Source of the DNA: Conexibacter sp. DBS9H8
Lineage (GTDB): Bacteria > Actinomycetota > Thermoleophilia > Solirubrobacterales > Solirubrobacteraceae
Length of the DNA: 64,000 nucleotides
Reading direction: 5' to 3'
Assembly: GCF_023330685.1 (NCBI RefSeq)
Contig: NZ_CP097128.1
Location: 372,001-436,000 of the forward strand
The notes under the pieces were generated by a model. The model was given only the letters and a program-made list of their open reading frames with translations. It did no database searches and was not told the origin of the DNA. Shown here in pieces: positions 1 to 7,710 of this stretch. Position 1 is the stretch's first letter; every line of letters starts with the position of its first letter. The translations under genes were made by a program, and so were the position numbers.

Positions 1-772
1 CGCCGTCGACCGGGAGAACAGCACCGGTCACATAGCTGGAGGCCGCCTCACTCGCCAGGAACAGCAGCGCGCCGTCAAGCTCGTGACCATGACCGTGGCG
101 GTTGGACGCCGTGTGGCGCGCCACCCACCTATAGCCACTCTCGTCCGAGAAGAGCTGATCGGTCATCTCGCTGGCGAAGAAGCCGGGAGCGATCGCGTTG
201 ACGCGGATCCCATAGCGCGCCCACTGGGCTGAAAGCTCACGCGTCAGGTTGATGAGCCCCCCCTTTGAGGCCGTGTAGGACGCCTGTGGGGGACGGCCGA
301 CCCCGACGATCCCAAGAATCGAGGCGATGTTGATGATCGATCCTGGGGCATCGCGTGAACGCATGTCCCGGGCGACCGCCGCGGCCAGTACGAACGGCGC
401 CACGAGGTTGACCCCGAGCACCTCACGAAATACCTCCTCGGTCTCCTCAAGCGCCGGCCGGCTCCGCTCGATTCCGGCGTTGTTGACAAGGATGTCGACG
501 CGTCCGTGCGACCGGATCGCAGCCTGCACCGGGAGTTCGAGATCCTCGCTGCGGCCGAGGTCGCACGCCACGGGAACCGAGCCGTCGAGCTCGGCGGCGA
601 GGCCCTCCAACCGCTCCAGCCGGCGAGCAACGAGCACGACCCGCGCCCCGGCCGCGGACAGTACCCGAGCGAAGCGCTCCCCCAAACCACTGCTGGCGCC
701 GGTGACGATCGCGACCTTTCCGTCGAGGCGGAAGATCGCCTCTCCGGACGCGGCCGGCCCGGACTCGATCAT
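1..772 (-). CDS. SDR family oxidoreductase, C-terminus beyond window edge
   Basis: Predicted NAD(P)-dependent short-chain dehydrogenase; 257 codons are visible and the 3' end lies outside the window. From the ATG at 772 the cofactor motif TGASSGLG is at residues 24-31, NNAG at 97-100, and the catalytic set is Ser151, Tyr166, Lys170 (YTASK). The start overlaps the stop of the upstream hydrolase gene as ATGA, so it is probably translationally coupled as the last visible gene of the PHA operon. In this setting a 3-ketoacyl/acetoacetyl-CoA reductase (PhaB-like) role is attractive, but SDR sequence alone does not fix the substrate. Confidence 0.88.
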   Translation of the reverse strand, partial: MIESGPAASGEAIFRLDGKVAIVTGASSGLGERFARVLSAAGARVVLVARRLERLEGLAAELDGSVPVACDLGRSEDLELPVQAAIRSHGRVDILVNNAGIERSRPALEETEEVFREVLGVNLVAPFVLAAAVARDMRSRDAPGSIINIASILGIVGVGRPPQASYTASKGGLINLTRELSAQWARYGIRVNAIAPGFFASEMTDQLFSDESGYRWVARHTASNRHGHGHELDGALLFLASEAASSYVTGAVLPVDG

Positions 773-1728
773 GCGACGTGCCCGTTGACGGGGAGCCAGC
801 GCTTCCGCGCTCTCGCGTTGACGAGACTCCACGGCGGCAGCTGAAACCCAACCCCGTCAAGTGCCGCCGTCAACTCAACGGAGCTGACGGTGGAGGCGTT
901 GGTCCAAACGTCAGAGTGCTCGAGTGCCTCGACGCTGAAGAACTCCTTGACGAGCGCGCCGACGCCGCTCTGCTCATCCAGCACCATCAGGTGGCCCTGG
1001 CCCGGAATGACGCACAGCCGTCCCTGGGGAAGCAGGTGGGTGATCAGCATCGAGTTGGCCACCGGCGTGAGAGGATCGTCATCCCCCGTCAGCACAAGCG
1101 TCGGGCTCTGGATACGGGGAAGCAGGGGCAACCCGCTCCAGACTGCCATGCTCGCGAGCTGTCCGAGGTAACCCCTCCATGGCGGCGACTGGTTGAAGCG
1201 CAGCTCGGCCTGCTCGGCGATCCAGGTCCGATCGTAACGCGCGCGACCGCCAACCAGCGACCCGATTGTCTTGGCGTATGTGGCGGGAGACATGTACCGA
1301 ATCGGCGTCATGATGTTGATCATCGCCTTCACGGGACCCTGCATTGCACCCTGCCCAGGGGTGGTCGAGACGAGCAGGAGCCGTCGGACTCGCTCGGGCG
1401 CGTCGGCCGCGAGCTGCTGAGCGACGACACCTCCCATCGAGTAGCCGAGGACGTCTGCCTGCCCCATCTCGAACTTGTTCATCACCGACACCGCTAGGCT
1501 GGCCACGCGCTTGATCGGCATGGGCAGCCACGGCACGTCAGACTGGCCCGCCCCCGGCAAATCGAACTCAACGATCTGAAAGCCCTCGAGTTCACGCTCG
1601 AGCGACTCCCACATCCCCGTGTGGGCGCCAAGACCGTTGATCAGAAGCAGCGGGTGTCCGTCGCCGACCGCACGCACATGGACCCTCCCTTCAGGGAACC
1701 GCAGCTTGCGGTCAGTGACCGCACTCAT
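769..1728 (-). CDS. phaZ: Alpha/beta hydrolase, probable intracellular PHA depolymerase (PhaZ-like)
   Basis: A 319-residue alpha/beta hydrolase. The nucleophile elbow GYSMGG places Ser98, the acid is in TGDDDP (about 216-218) and the histidine in GQGHL (His246). Stretches such as LLLINGLGA, VEFDLPGAG, PIRYMSP and LVLTGDDDPL follow the pattern I recall for medium-chain-length PHA depolymerases of Pseudomonas, which release hydroxyacyl units from granules. It starts with ATG overlapping the end of the GNAT gene by 4 bases and ends overlapping the next SDR. Position two genes after the synthase supports a polymer-mobilising role. A general esterase is the alternative. Confidence 0.75.
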   Translation of the reverse strand: MSAVTDRKLRFPEGRVHVRAVGDGHPLLLINGLGAHTGMWESLERELEGFQIVEFDLPGAGQSDVPWLPMPIKRVASLAVSVMNKFEMGQADVLGYSMGGVVAQQLAADAPERVRRLLLVSTTPGQGAMQGPVKAMINIMTPIRYMSPATYAKTIGSLVGGRARYDRTWIAEQAELRFNQSPPWRGYLGQLASMAVWSGLPLLPRIQSPTLVLTGDDDPLTPVANSMLITHLLPQGRLCVIPGQGHLMVLDEQSGVGALVKEFFSVEALEHSDVWTNASTVSSVELTAALDGVGFQLPPWSLVNARARKRWLPVNGHVA

Positions 1729-2264
1729 GCGACCGCATCCTCAAAGCCGCCCGTCACCATCGTCGACCAGGTGTCGTCGACGAGGTGCGCGAGGATGACG
1801 GTGTCGCGTAACTCGCCGTCGCCGGGATTGCGGAGCTGGTCACGAAGGAGCGCCTCGCCCTCAAAGCCCAGCCGGAGGAACATCTCCACCGCTGACTCAT
1901 TGTCTGACGCGATCGTTACCGTCACCTTCTTATAGCCGTGGTTCACCGCTTCAATCAGCATCGTCCGGGCGAGGACTTTGCCGAGACCCTGGCGTCGGGC
2001 CCGAGGGGAGACGAGCAGCACGAGGTCGGCGACGTGAGCTGACCACCCGAGCCCGGGATCGAGCGCGGCAAGCGCCCGGAGACGTCCGTCGTCGTCGACG
2101 ACGGCCTTGCGCAGCCGTTTGTCGTCTGAGACGTACGCGTCGATCACCGCCGGGTCGTCGACATCAAACTGAAAAAACGTCCTGTCCTCAGCGGGCATCT
2201 CGGCAAAGAACGCACTGAGCGCCGGGCCATCAGCCTGGGTCAGGTCCCGCACGTCTGGTCTCAT
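1725..2264 (-). CDS. GNAT family N-acetyltransferase within the PHA operon
   Basis: A 179-residue single-domain GNAT protein. The acetyl-CoA pyrophosphate loop is seen as RARRQGLGKVLA near residue 90, followed by the NESAVEMFLRLGF segment typical of the family's last strands. Both ends overlap neighbours by 4 bases (with the synthase and the depolymerase), so it is locked into the operon. Substrate is unknown. Its fixed place between polymer synthase and depolymerase suggests either lysine acetylation of an operon product or acetylation of a small thiol/amine; both are inference. Confidence 0.82.
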   Translation of the reverse strand: MRPDVRDLTQADGPALSAFFAEMPAEDRTFFQFDVDDPAVIDAYVSDDKRLRKAVVDDDGRLRALAALDPGLGWSAHVADLVLLVSPRARRQGLGKVLARTMLIEAVNHGYKKVTVTIASDNESAVEMFLRLGFEGEALLRDQLRNPGDGELRDTVILAHLVDDTWSTMVTGGFEDAVA

Positions 2265-3349
2265 CCGATCTCCTCACTGTGCTTTCCAATCCAATCGAAC
2301 ACCTGCGGCATGACCTCTTTCACCGACTGGCGTCCCGCAAACAGGCTCACGTGGCCGGTATCGATCTGCAGCAGGTCGACCGTCGCGTTGGGCAGGATCT
2401 CCTTCAGGATGCTGGCGGACGCGACCGGCGCGATGTCATCGCGCTCCGCGATCACGGCATGCACCGGCGTCGTGATATTGGCGAGGCTCACTCGGCGGCC
2501 GTTGAAGCGCAACGTGTCGTGGATGAACGCGTTGTCCCGCATCCACTGGTCACGGATCTGCTCGGCAGCGCCGCGTGCCATGGGAATGTGATCGGACAAG
2601 AAGCGGTTGATCGCCTGATATCCCTCCACGTAGCGGTCGTTCCACATGTGCTGCCAGAGGTTCGCGTAGTTGACGATGTCGCCGGTGGGCTTGCGCGCCT
2701 TGAAGCTCTGGCGTATCACCGAGCCCGGTAGATTGCCGCTGTCGTCGAGCAGCTCTTCGAGCTCGATCTTGCCGTCCTTCATTGCATTGACAAAGGCCCC
2801 TAGGTCGCTCCAGTCAAACGGTGACGCGAGTGTGGTCAGTGTGTGAACTGGCAAGTGAGGCTGTGCCGCCAGGGCGTGGACACTCATGATTCCACCCATG
2901 CAGTAGCCGAAAATGTTCACGCTGTCGGCGTTCGCCTCGGCGGCGATTGCGTCCAACGCTGCTGGAAGATAGCCGCGGAGGTACGTCTCCAGTGTGTTCT
3001 CAGAGTCGACCGTGTCGGGGACACCCCAGTCGAGCACATACGCGTCGAAGCCGTAATCCATCAGCATCTCGACAATGCTGCCGCCCTTGTAGAGGTCGAA
3101 GATGTAGGAGCGTCCGACCAGCCCAAGGTAGGCCACGACGGGCTGCCTGAACCGACGCGGAGCATCGGACCTGTAGTGGCGCACGTGCGCGTTTCCATGG
3201 CGCCAGATGACGTCGCTGGCCGTCGGATGCGGGGGCGCGAACTCCGCCCCCCTTGCGTACTTGACTCCGTTCTTGGTCCGTGTCGCACCGCGCCGGACCT
3301 CCCGACGAACGGCGCCCAGAAGTCCGCTCTGCTCCGTCTCAGGTGACAT
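2261..3349 (-). CDS. phaC: Polyhydroxyalkanoate synthase (class III-like PhaC)
   Basis: Polymerises hydroxyacyl-CoA into PHA granules. The lipase-like box GYCMGG carries the catalytic Cys (about residue 150), with Asp in AERDD and His in DTGHVSLF near the end; DAYVLDWGVP upstream is characteristic of the family. At 362 residues it has class III length (about 355), which requires a small PhaE/phasin partner, and the gene just upstream fits that. I start at the ATG at 3349, which overlaps the phasin end by 11 bases and matches the usual N-terminus; an in-frame GTG at 3382 is the alternative. The 3' end overlaps the GNAT gene by 4 bases. Confidence 0.9.
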   Translation of the reverse strand: MSPETEQSGLLGAVRREVRRGATRTKNGVKYARGAEFAPPHPTASDVIWRHGNAHVRHYRSDAPRRFRQPVVAYLGLVGRSYIFDLYKGGSIVEMLMDYGFDAYVLDWGVPDTVDSENTLETYLRGYLPAALDAIAAEANADSVNIFGYCMGGIMSVHALAAQPHLPVHTLTTLASPFDWSDLGAFVNAMKDGKIELEELLDDSGNLPGSVIRQSFKARKPTGDIVNYANLWQHMWNDRYVEGYQAINRFLSDHIPMARGAAEQIRDQWMRDNAFIHDTLRFNGRRVSLANITTPVHAVIAERDDIAPVASASILKEILPNATVDLLQIDTGHVSLFAGRQSVKEVMPQVFDWIGKHSEEIG

Positions 3350-3713
3350 CGTCGAACTCGTTCGTTCCAGATCGTGACCCACGGACCGGCTCGTTGGCTT
3401 GAGCGCTCATTTGCGCGAGCTTCATCTCCCTCTGGACGACAGAGAGCTCCCGCACTTCGCTGGTGAGCACCGCCAACTGCTTGTTGAGACGCCGGATGTC
3501 TGATCGCGTGGGAATATTGGCGACCTTGAGCACGCGCTCACTGACGCCACCGACGATTCGACCCACGCCTCCACCGACGGATCGCTGGACCTTGAGGCCA
3601 CGCACCATCACGTCGACATAGCGGCTGGACGCGGCGATCTCCTCGAGCGGCCCCGCGATCGCTCGTTCCACCTTGTCAAAGGCGCGCCACCAAGGAGGTT
3701 TCCCCGTGCTCAC
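3339..3713 (-). CDS. Phasin / PhaE-like granule protein
   Basis: A 124-residue, helix-rich protein. The C-terminal stretch around NIPTRSDIRRLNKQL followed by TSEVREL looks like the hinge and coiled coil with which class III PhaE and phasins end. The start is GTG at 3713 with AGGA seven bases upstream. It directly precedes and overlaps phaC, so it is the best candidate for the synthase partner or granule surface protein. Family membership is inferred from this short motif and context, not from a full-length match. Confidence 0.65.
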   Translation of the reverse strand: MSTGKPPWWRAFDKVERAIAGPLEEIAASSRYVDVMVRGLKVQRSVGGGVGRIVGGVSERVLKVANIPTRSDIRRLNKQLAVLTSEVRELSVVQREMKLAQMSAQANEPVRGSRSGTNEFDDVT

Positions 3714-3719
3714 GATGCA

Positions 3720-3762
3720 ATCCTAAGAGGACGGTACGGACATTGTCAACACCGCGGTTGAC
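3720..3762 (-). promoter_or_regulatory. Promoter and palindromic operator before phasin-phaC
   Basis: On the minus strand a perfect -35 TTGACA (3749-3744) is followed after 18 bases by TAGGAT (3725-3720). The -35 lies inside the palindrome GTCAAC-N6-GTTGAC (3745-3762), which overlaps the stop codon of the upstream SDR. Only six bases separate the -10 box from the GTG start, so a transcript from here would be nearly leaderless. The same palindrome occurs at 9231-9248 and, with one mismatch, at 6303-6320. Confidence 0.6.
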
Positions 3763-4534
3763 GGTTGAAGGTGCGGTCCGATAGTGGATCAAGCGGAAAG
3801 ACGCCCTCGCGCCGCACCAATCGCGCAATCGCTGTGGCTCCCTTTGGAAGAACGACGTGCTCATCTGCCTCGATGCCCGTGACCGCTTCGACTGCCCAGT
3901 CCGCGGGACTCATCCGTTCCCACTTGGATGTATCCATGTATCGCCCGAAGATGGCCTCCGTATCGTCGAGAAGTACGGTGTCGACACTCGGGGTGACCAG
4001 GTGCATCACCTCGACGCCCGTATCCCGAAGCTCGCGCCGCATCGCCTCACTGAGCACGACCATTCCCGTTTTGGCTGCGGCATATGTGCTGACCGCCGGG
4101 AACACCGCATAACTGCCGATCGATCCGTTCATCACGATCTTGCCGCGACCGCGCGCGAGCATCCCTGGGATCACCTTCTGAGACAGATGGGCGACGGCCA
4201 CGAGATTGACCTGAAACAGGGCGTAGAACGCTTCTGTGTCCTGCTCCTCGATCAGGCCGCCTGTCATGAGCCCGGCATTGTGAATGAGCAGATCGATTTG
4301 ATTCAGCTCCTCGCCCATCGCGGCGCAGCACTCTTCGATCGAGTCCCGGCTCGAGAGGTCAAGGTGGACCGGACGCACCACGGAGGCGCGATCCGTCATC
4401 GGCTCGAACCGTTCCGGCTCACGCACCCCCGCGAGCACAACCTTCATGTCGCGCTTCGCCAGTTCGGCGACCAGAGCCAGGCCGATTCCCCGGCTGGCGC
4501 CCGTGACGAGCGCCGTGCATCCTCTGAGGTCCAT
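3746..4534 (-). CDS. SDR family oxidoreductase
   Basis: A 262-residue short-chain dehydrogenase. TGASRGIG is at residues 11-18, HNAG at 85-88, and the catalytic residues are Ser138, Tyr151 and Lys155 (YAAAK). The ATG at 4534 overlaps the ligase stop (TGATG), which is why the longer frame running into the ligase gene was not used. It ends 32 bases before the phasin start, inside the palindromic operator. The substrate is unknown; with an acyl-CoA ligase upstream and PHA synthase downstream, reduction of a ketoacyl or aldehyde intermediate is plausible. Confidence 0.85.
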   Translation of the reverse strand: MDLRGCTALVTGASRGIGLALVAELAKRDMKVVLAGVREPERFEPMTDRASVVRPVHLDLSSRDSIEECCAAMGEELNQIDLLIHNAGLMTGGLIEEQDTEAFYALFQVNLVAVAHLSQKVIPGMLARGRGKIVMNGSIGSYAVFPAVSTYAAAKTGMVVLSEAMRRELRDTGVEVMHLVTPSVDTVLLDDTEAIFGRYMDTSKWERMSPADWAVEAVTGIEADEHVVLPKGATAIARLVRREGVFPLDPLSDRTFNRQPRC

Positions 4535-6282
4535 CAGGCCTCGATGCGCTCGCTCAGGCGCTGGACCGAGAGTTCGACCAGGCGGAACTTCTGCACGCGG
4601 CCGGTGGCCGTCACCGGCAACTCCTCGATGGCGGCGACGATGACGCTCCTGGGAACCTTGAACCCCGCCAGCCGCGCCTGACAGTGCGCGACAAGCTCCT
4701 CCGGTACCGGAGGGCCGTCCGGGTCGACTGGCACGACCCACGCGCAGGCAACCTCGCCCATCCGATCATGAGGAATTCCCACCACATGCGCCTCGGCAAC
4801 GGCCGGGTGCTCAGCCAACACGTTCTCAATCTCCTTTGGCATCACCATCTCCCCGCCAACGCGGAAGCTCTCTTTCAGCCGGCCCGTGAGTCGCAGAATC
4901 CCGTCAGCATCGATCGAACCGATGTCCCCGGTCCGGAGCCAGCCGTCCTGCGTGAACGCCAGTGCCGTCTCCTCCGGCTTCTTGTAATAGCCGTCTGTTA
5001 CGACCATTCCACGGACGAGGAGGTGACCGCGTTCACCGGGGGCAAGGTCCGCGCCCGTCTGGACATCAACGGCCTTGTACGCCGCCACCCGGTAATCAAG
5101 CTCTGGGTCGCCCGCCAATCCGCCTGCGCGGAGGCGTCCGTTGGTGTTGCGAACGAACCACTCGTCGTCTTCCGGATTGGTGCAGGTCGTGGTGGCGGTC
5201 GTCTCGGTCATTCCGTAACCGGTGATCAGCTCGACACCGGGGCCGAACACGTCACGGATGTCGTCCCACACGCTCGGGGGCGCCGCGCCGCCGCTGGCAA
5301 AGACCGTCTGCACCGTCGAGATGTCATAGCCGCCGCGGCGATGCTCCGCGATCAACGGCAGCGCTACGGCCGGCACGGCCATCACCTCATGCACTTGATG
5401 TCGACTGATCTGCTTGAGCATGTGGGAGGCGTTGAAAGCCACCTGAGGGATGATCGCGCCGCCCACGAAAAGCGCAGCCATCAGGCCCTCCATATACCCG
5501 AACACGTGATACATCGGCATCGGGAAGGCAATCCGCCGGCCGTCCTCCAACGCCCGCTGGTAGGCGGCGGCGTAAGACTCGCGCACGACCTGATCGTGCT
5601 TGAGCAGCACGCCCTTGGGGCTGCCGGTCGTCCCGGATGTGTAGAGGATGTCCGAGTACGAGCTGACGTCGATCGTCGCAGCACGGCTTCTGAGCTCCAC
5701 GGTCGAGGTCTCACGCCCGAGCGACTCGAGCTGTTCGAGCGAAAGCGTTTCGCGGCTGGGCGGGATCCGCTCGGGGCTGAACACCACAATCCGCCGGAGC
5801 TGGGGGAAATCACTGCCGAACCCGGCGTTCTCCCAGTCCGGTACGAGCGAATCAAGATGGCTGAGGTAGTCCAGGTCGCGGTGACGGTCCATCGTGATCA
5901 GGACCTTCGCGTCTGACTGACGCAGGACATACCCAAGCTCGGCGGCTTGGAAGAGAAAGTTGATCGGGATGCAGGTTGCACCGGCTCGCGCGATCGCGAA
6001 TTTGATCGGAACGAACTCCGGATGGTTGGCCATCACAAGCGCGACATGGTCGCCCACGCCGACACCAAGCTCGATCAGACCAGCGGCGAGACGCTCAGAC
6101 CACGATTGCACCTCGGCGTAGGTGTATACGCGCTCATCGGTGATCACCAACGGACGCTCAGGAAATTCAGCTGCCGCCCGATCGAGCGCCTGCGCGAGCG
6201 TCATCGGGATCCACGGGGCGTAGCGGGCTTGCAGGCGCTCCCTTCGCTCAGCGGCGGGTGCCAATCTGTTTCCCTGGGTCAT
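4534..6282 (-). CDS. Acyl-CoA synthetase (AMP-dependent ligase)
   Basis: Activates a carboxylic acid to its CoA thioester through an acyl-AMP. The 582-residue protein has the phosphate loop YTSGTTGSPKG (214-224), the adenine motif GYGMTET (355-361), TGDIG at about 451, the hinge GRLKES and the catalytic Lys in TGRVQKF near the end. The ATG at 6282 is preceded by AAGGAGA at proper spacing, so the upstream extension in the same frame is rejected. It is first in the PHA operon and would supply acyl-CoA for hydroxyacyl-CoA formation. Medium-chain fatty acid specificity is a guess. Confidence 0.9.
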   Translation of the reverse strand: MTQGNRLAPAAERRERLQARYAPWIPMTLAQALDRAAAEFPERPLVITDERVYTYAEVQSWSERLAAGLIELGVGVGDHVALVMANHPEFVPIKFAIARAGATCIPINFLFQAAELGYVLRQSDAKVLITMDRHRDLDYLSHLDSLVPDWENAGFGSDFPQLRRIVVFSPERIPPSRETLSLEQLESLGRETSTVELRSRAATIDVSSYSDILYTSGTTGSPKGVLLKHDQVVRESYAAAYQRALEDGRRIAFPMPMYHVFGYMEGLMAALFVGGAIIPQVAFNASHMLKQISRHQVHEVMAVPAVALPLIAEHRRGGYDISTVQTVFASGGAAPPSVWDDIRDVFGPGVELITGYGMTETTATTTCTNPEDDEWFVRNTNGRLRAGGLAGDPELDYRVAAYKAVDVQTGADLAPGERGHLLVRGMVVTDGYYKKPEETALAFTQDGWLRTGDIGSIDADGILRLTGRLKESFRVGGEMVMPKEIENVLAEHPAVAEAHVVGIPHDRMGEVACAWVVPVDPDGPPVPEELVAHCQARLAGFKVPRSVIVAAIEELPVTATGRVQKFRLVELSVQRLSERIEA

Positions 6283-6302
6283 GCTGTCTCCTTGTGCTCG
6301 CT

Positions 6303-6353
6303 GGCAACGTCCGCGTTGACAGGACACTACACCCGTCCCGGCGCCCCGTTCAA
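6303..6353 (-). promoter_or_regulatory. Promoter with operator half-sites for the PHA operon
   Basis: For the minus strand, TTGAAC (6353-6348), an 18-base spacer and TAGTGT (6329-6324) form a reasonable promoter. Immediately downstream, around the expected start of transcription, lies GGCAAC-N6-GTTGAC (6303-6320), a one-mismatch version of the palindrome at 3745 and 9231. The site sits between the ligase and a divergent GNAT gene and could control both. Confidence 0.5.
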
Positions 6354-6373
6354 CACGCCTATGGTTGAGGTGG

Positions 6374-6964
6374 ATGAGCACAAGGCAAAAATCGTGGACG
6401 GTCGGACTCAAAGGCGGTCAGCCGATCATCCTGCGGCCGCTATCGGCCGCGGACAAGCCGCTCATTGCGGCCAGCTTCGACCGCCTGAGCGAGCCGTCGC
6501 GCTACCGACGGTTCTTTCTGCGCCTGCAACAGCTCCCTCCCGGCGTGCTCGAGGCTCTCATCGACGTCGACCATCACGATCGGGAGGCGATCCTGGCGGT
6601 CGCTCCCGTGACGGGCGAGGTACTCGGAGTAGCTCGTTACGGCCGTCTGAGTGCTGATGCCACGACGGCTGAAATCGCGGTCACCGTCGTTGACGCCTGG
6701 CACGGCCGAGGCGTCGGAGCCGCTCTGCTTGACAGGCTCGTCTGCCGGGCACGGCAGGAGGGCATTCGTCGGTTCAGCGCGCAAGTGCTTGGCGAGAATC
6801 CCGGAGCGCTCTCGTTGTTCGCCCACTTGGGGCAATCGGTCAGTGAGGTCGATCATGGGGTTATCGAGATGGTTGTCGAACTGCCCGCTCTGCCCGGCAT
6901 CGGTGAGCGTCTGCGGAGCGCGTTACACCCGCGCGCGCTGGGATCCTCGAACCGGCCCGGATGA
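6374..6964 (+). CDS. GNAT family N-acetyltransferase
   Basis: A 196-residue GNAT protein resembling the acetyltransferase domain of protein lysine acetyltransferases (Pat type): it begins with LRPLSAADKPLI, SRYRRFF follows, then the CoA loop WHGRGVGAALLDRL near residue 117 and the C-terminal NPGALSLFAHLG. I use the ATG at 6374 with GAGG just upstream; a TTG at 6365 is less likely. It is divergent from the PHA operon and shares its operator region. No cyclic-nucleotide domain is present, so cAMP control of the Mycobacterium Pat kind is not indicated. Confidence 0.82.
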   Translation: MSTRQKSWTVGLKGGQPIILRPLSAADKPLIAASFDRLSEPSRYRRFFLRLQQLPPGVLEALIDVDHHDREAILAVAPVTGEVLGVARYGRLSADATTAEIAVTVVDAWHGRGVGAALLDRLVCRARQEGIRRFSAQVLGENPGALSLFAHLGQSVSEVDHGVIEMVVELPALPGIGERLRSALHPRALGSSNRPG

Positions 6965-6980
6965 TGAGCGACCGACTCGG

Positions 6981-7697
6981 CTAGGTCGAACTGCCCGTCT
7001 CACCGCGACGAACGGTCCGCTCGATTGCGTCGATGACGTGCGGCCATACGTCCCGGGGGAGGTCGTGGCCCATGCCGTCGATGACCATCAGCTCGGCATC
7101 AGGGATCGCGGCAGCGGTCGCATTCCCGCCGCTCACGTCGACGAGCAGATCGTCCGATCCGTGGATCACCAGAGCGGGGATCCGGAGCTTGCGCAGGCCG
7201 GGGGTTCGACCCGGGGCTGTGGCGACCGCAGCCGCCTGACGCAAGATGCCCCCCGGGTCATAGCAGCGATCAAACGCATGCCCCGCACGCCGGGTCAGCC
7301 ACTGCTATGGAGCTCGAACCCGGCGAGGATGATCTATGGCGGCGTCTGGCAGAGCATGCCACCGAATGAGATTTCCACAAGGTGCGCCGAGTCGAACCCG
7401 AGCGCCGCGATCAACGCCGGCACATCAGCTGCCATGTTCGCGATCGATTACGGCAGTTCGGAGTCAGGCCCGAGCCTGCCGTGGTCGACCTCCAGTCCTA
7501 AATGAGTCGAATGCCCAACGTCACGATTGTCCAATCACCCTACGAACAGCCCGCGTCCGGAAAGCTGCTCGCAGAACTGTTCGTGCCAATAGTGCAGCTG
7601 TCGTCCAAGGCCCATCACGGGCGGATCACCGTGGACGCCGAAGCGTTCGGTAGTCGAGTTCAACGTCTCCGACGGCAGCTCGCTTCTCCCTGTTCAC
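6981..7697 (-). pseudogene. Decayed alpha/beta hydrolase
   Basis: Minus-strand remains of a common actinobacterial alpha/beta hydrolase. In order one can read GDVELDYRT, then after a frame change GLGRQLHYWHEQF, LDNRDVGHST, MAADVPALIAALGFD, a damaged elbow VEISFGGM (normally GxSxGG), and finally an intact-looking tail with IHGSDD and MGHDLP (6981-7244). In-frame stops interrupt it around 7455 and 7335, a segment after the elbow is missing, and the frame shifts before the tail. It lies just downstream of the aldehyde dehydrogenase in the same direction, so the two were probably once co-transcribed. Confidence 0.8.
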
Positions 7698-7710
7698 TCC
7701 GCTCGGCCGA

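Noticed and set aside
4535..4741. 69-residue N-terminal extension of the SDR at 3746-4534
   Set aside because: It lies within the ligase gene; the Rossmann strand begins right after the ATG at 4534, which overlaps the ligase stop in the usual way.
6283..6411. N-terminal extension of the acyl-CoA ligase
   Set aside because: The ATG at 6282 has a clear AAGGAGA; the extension covers the promoter/operator and shows no family similarity.
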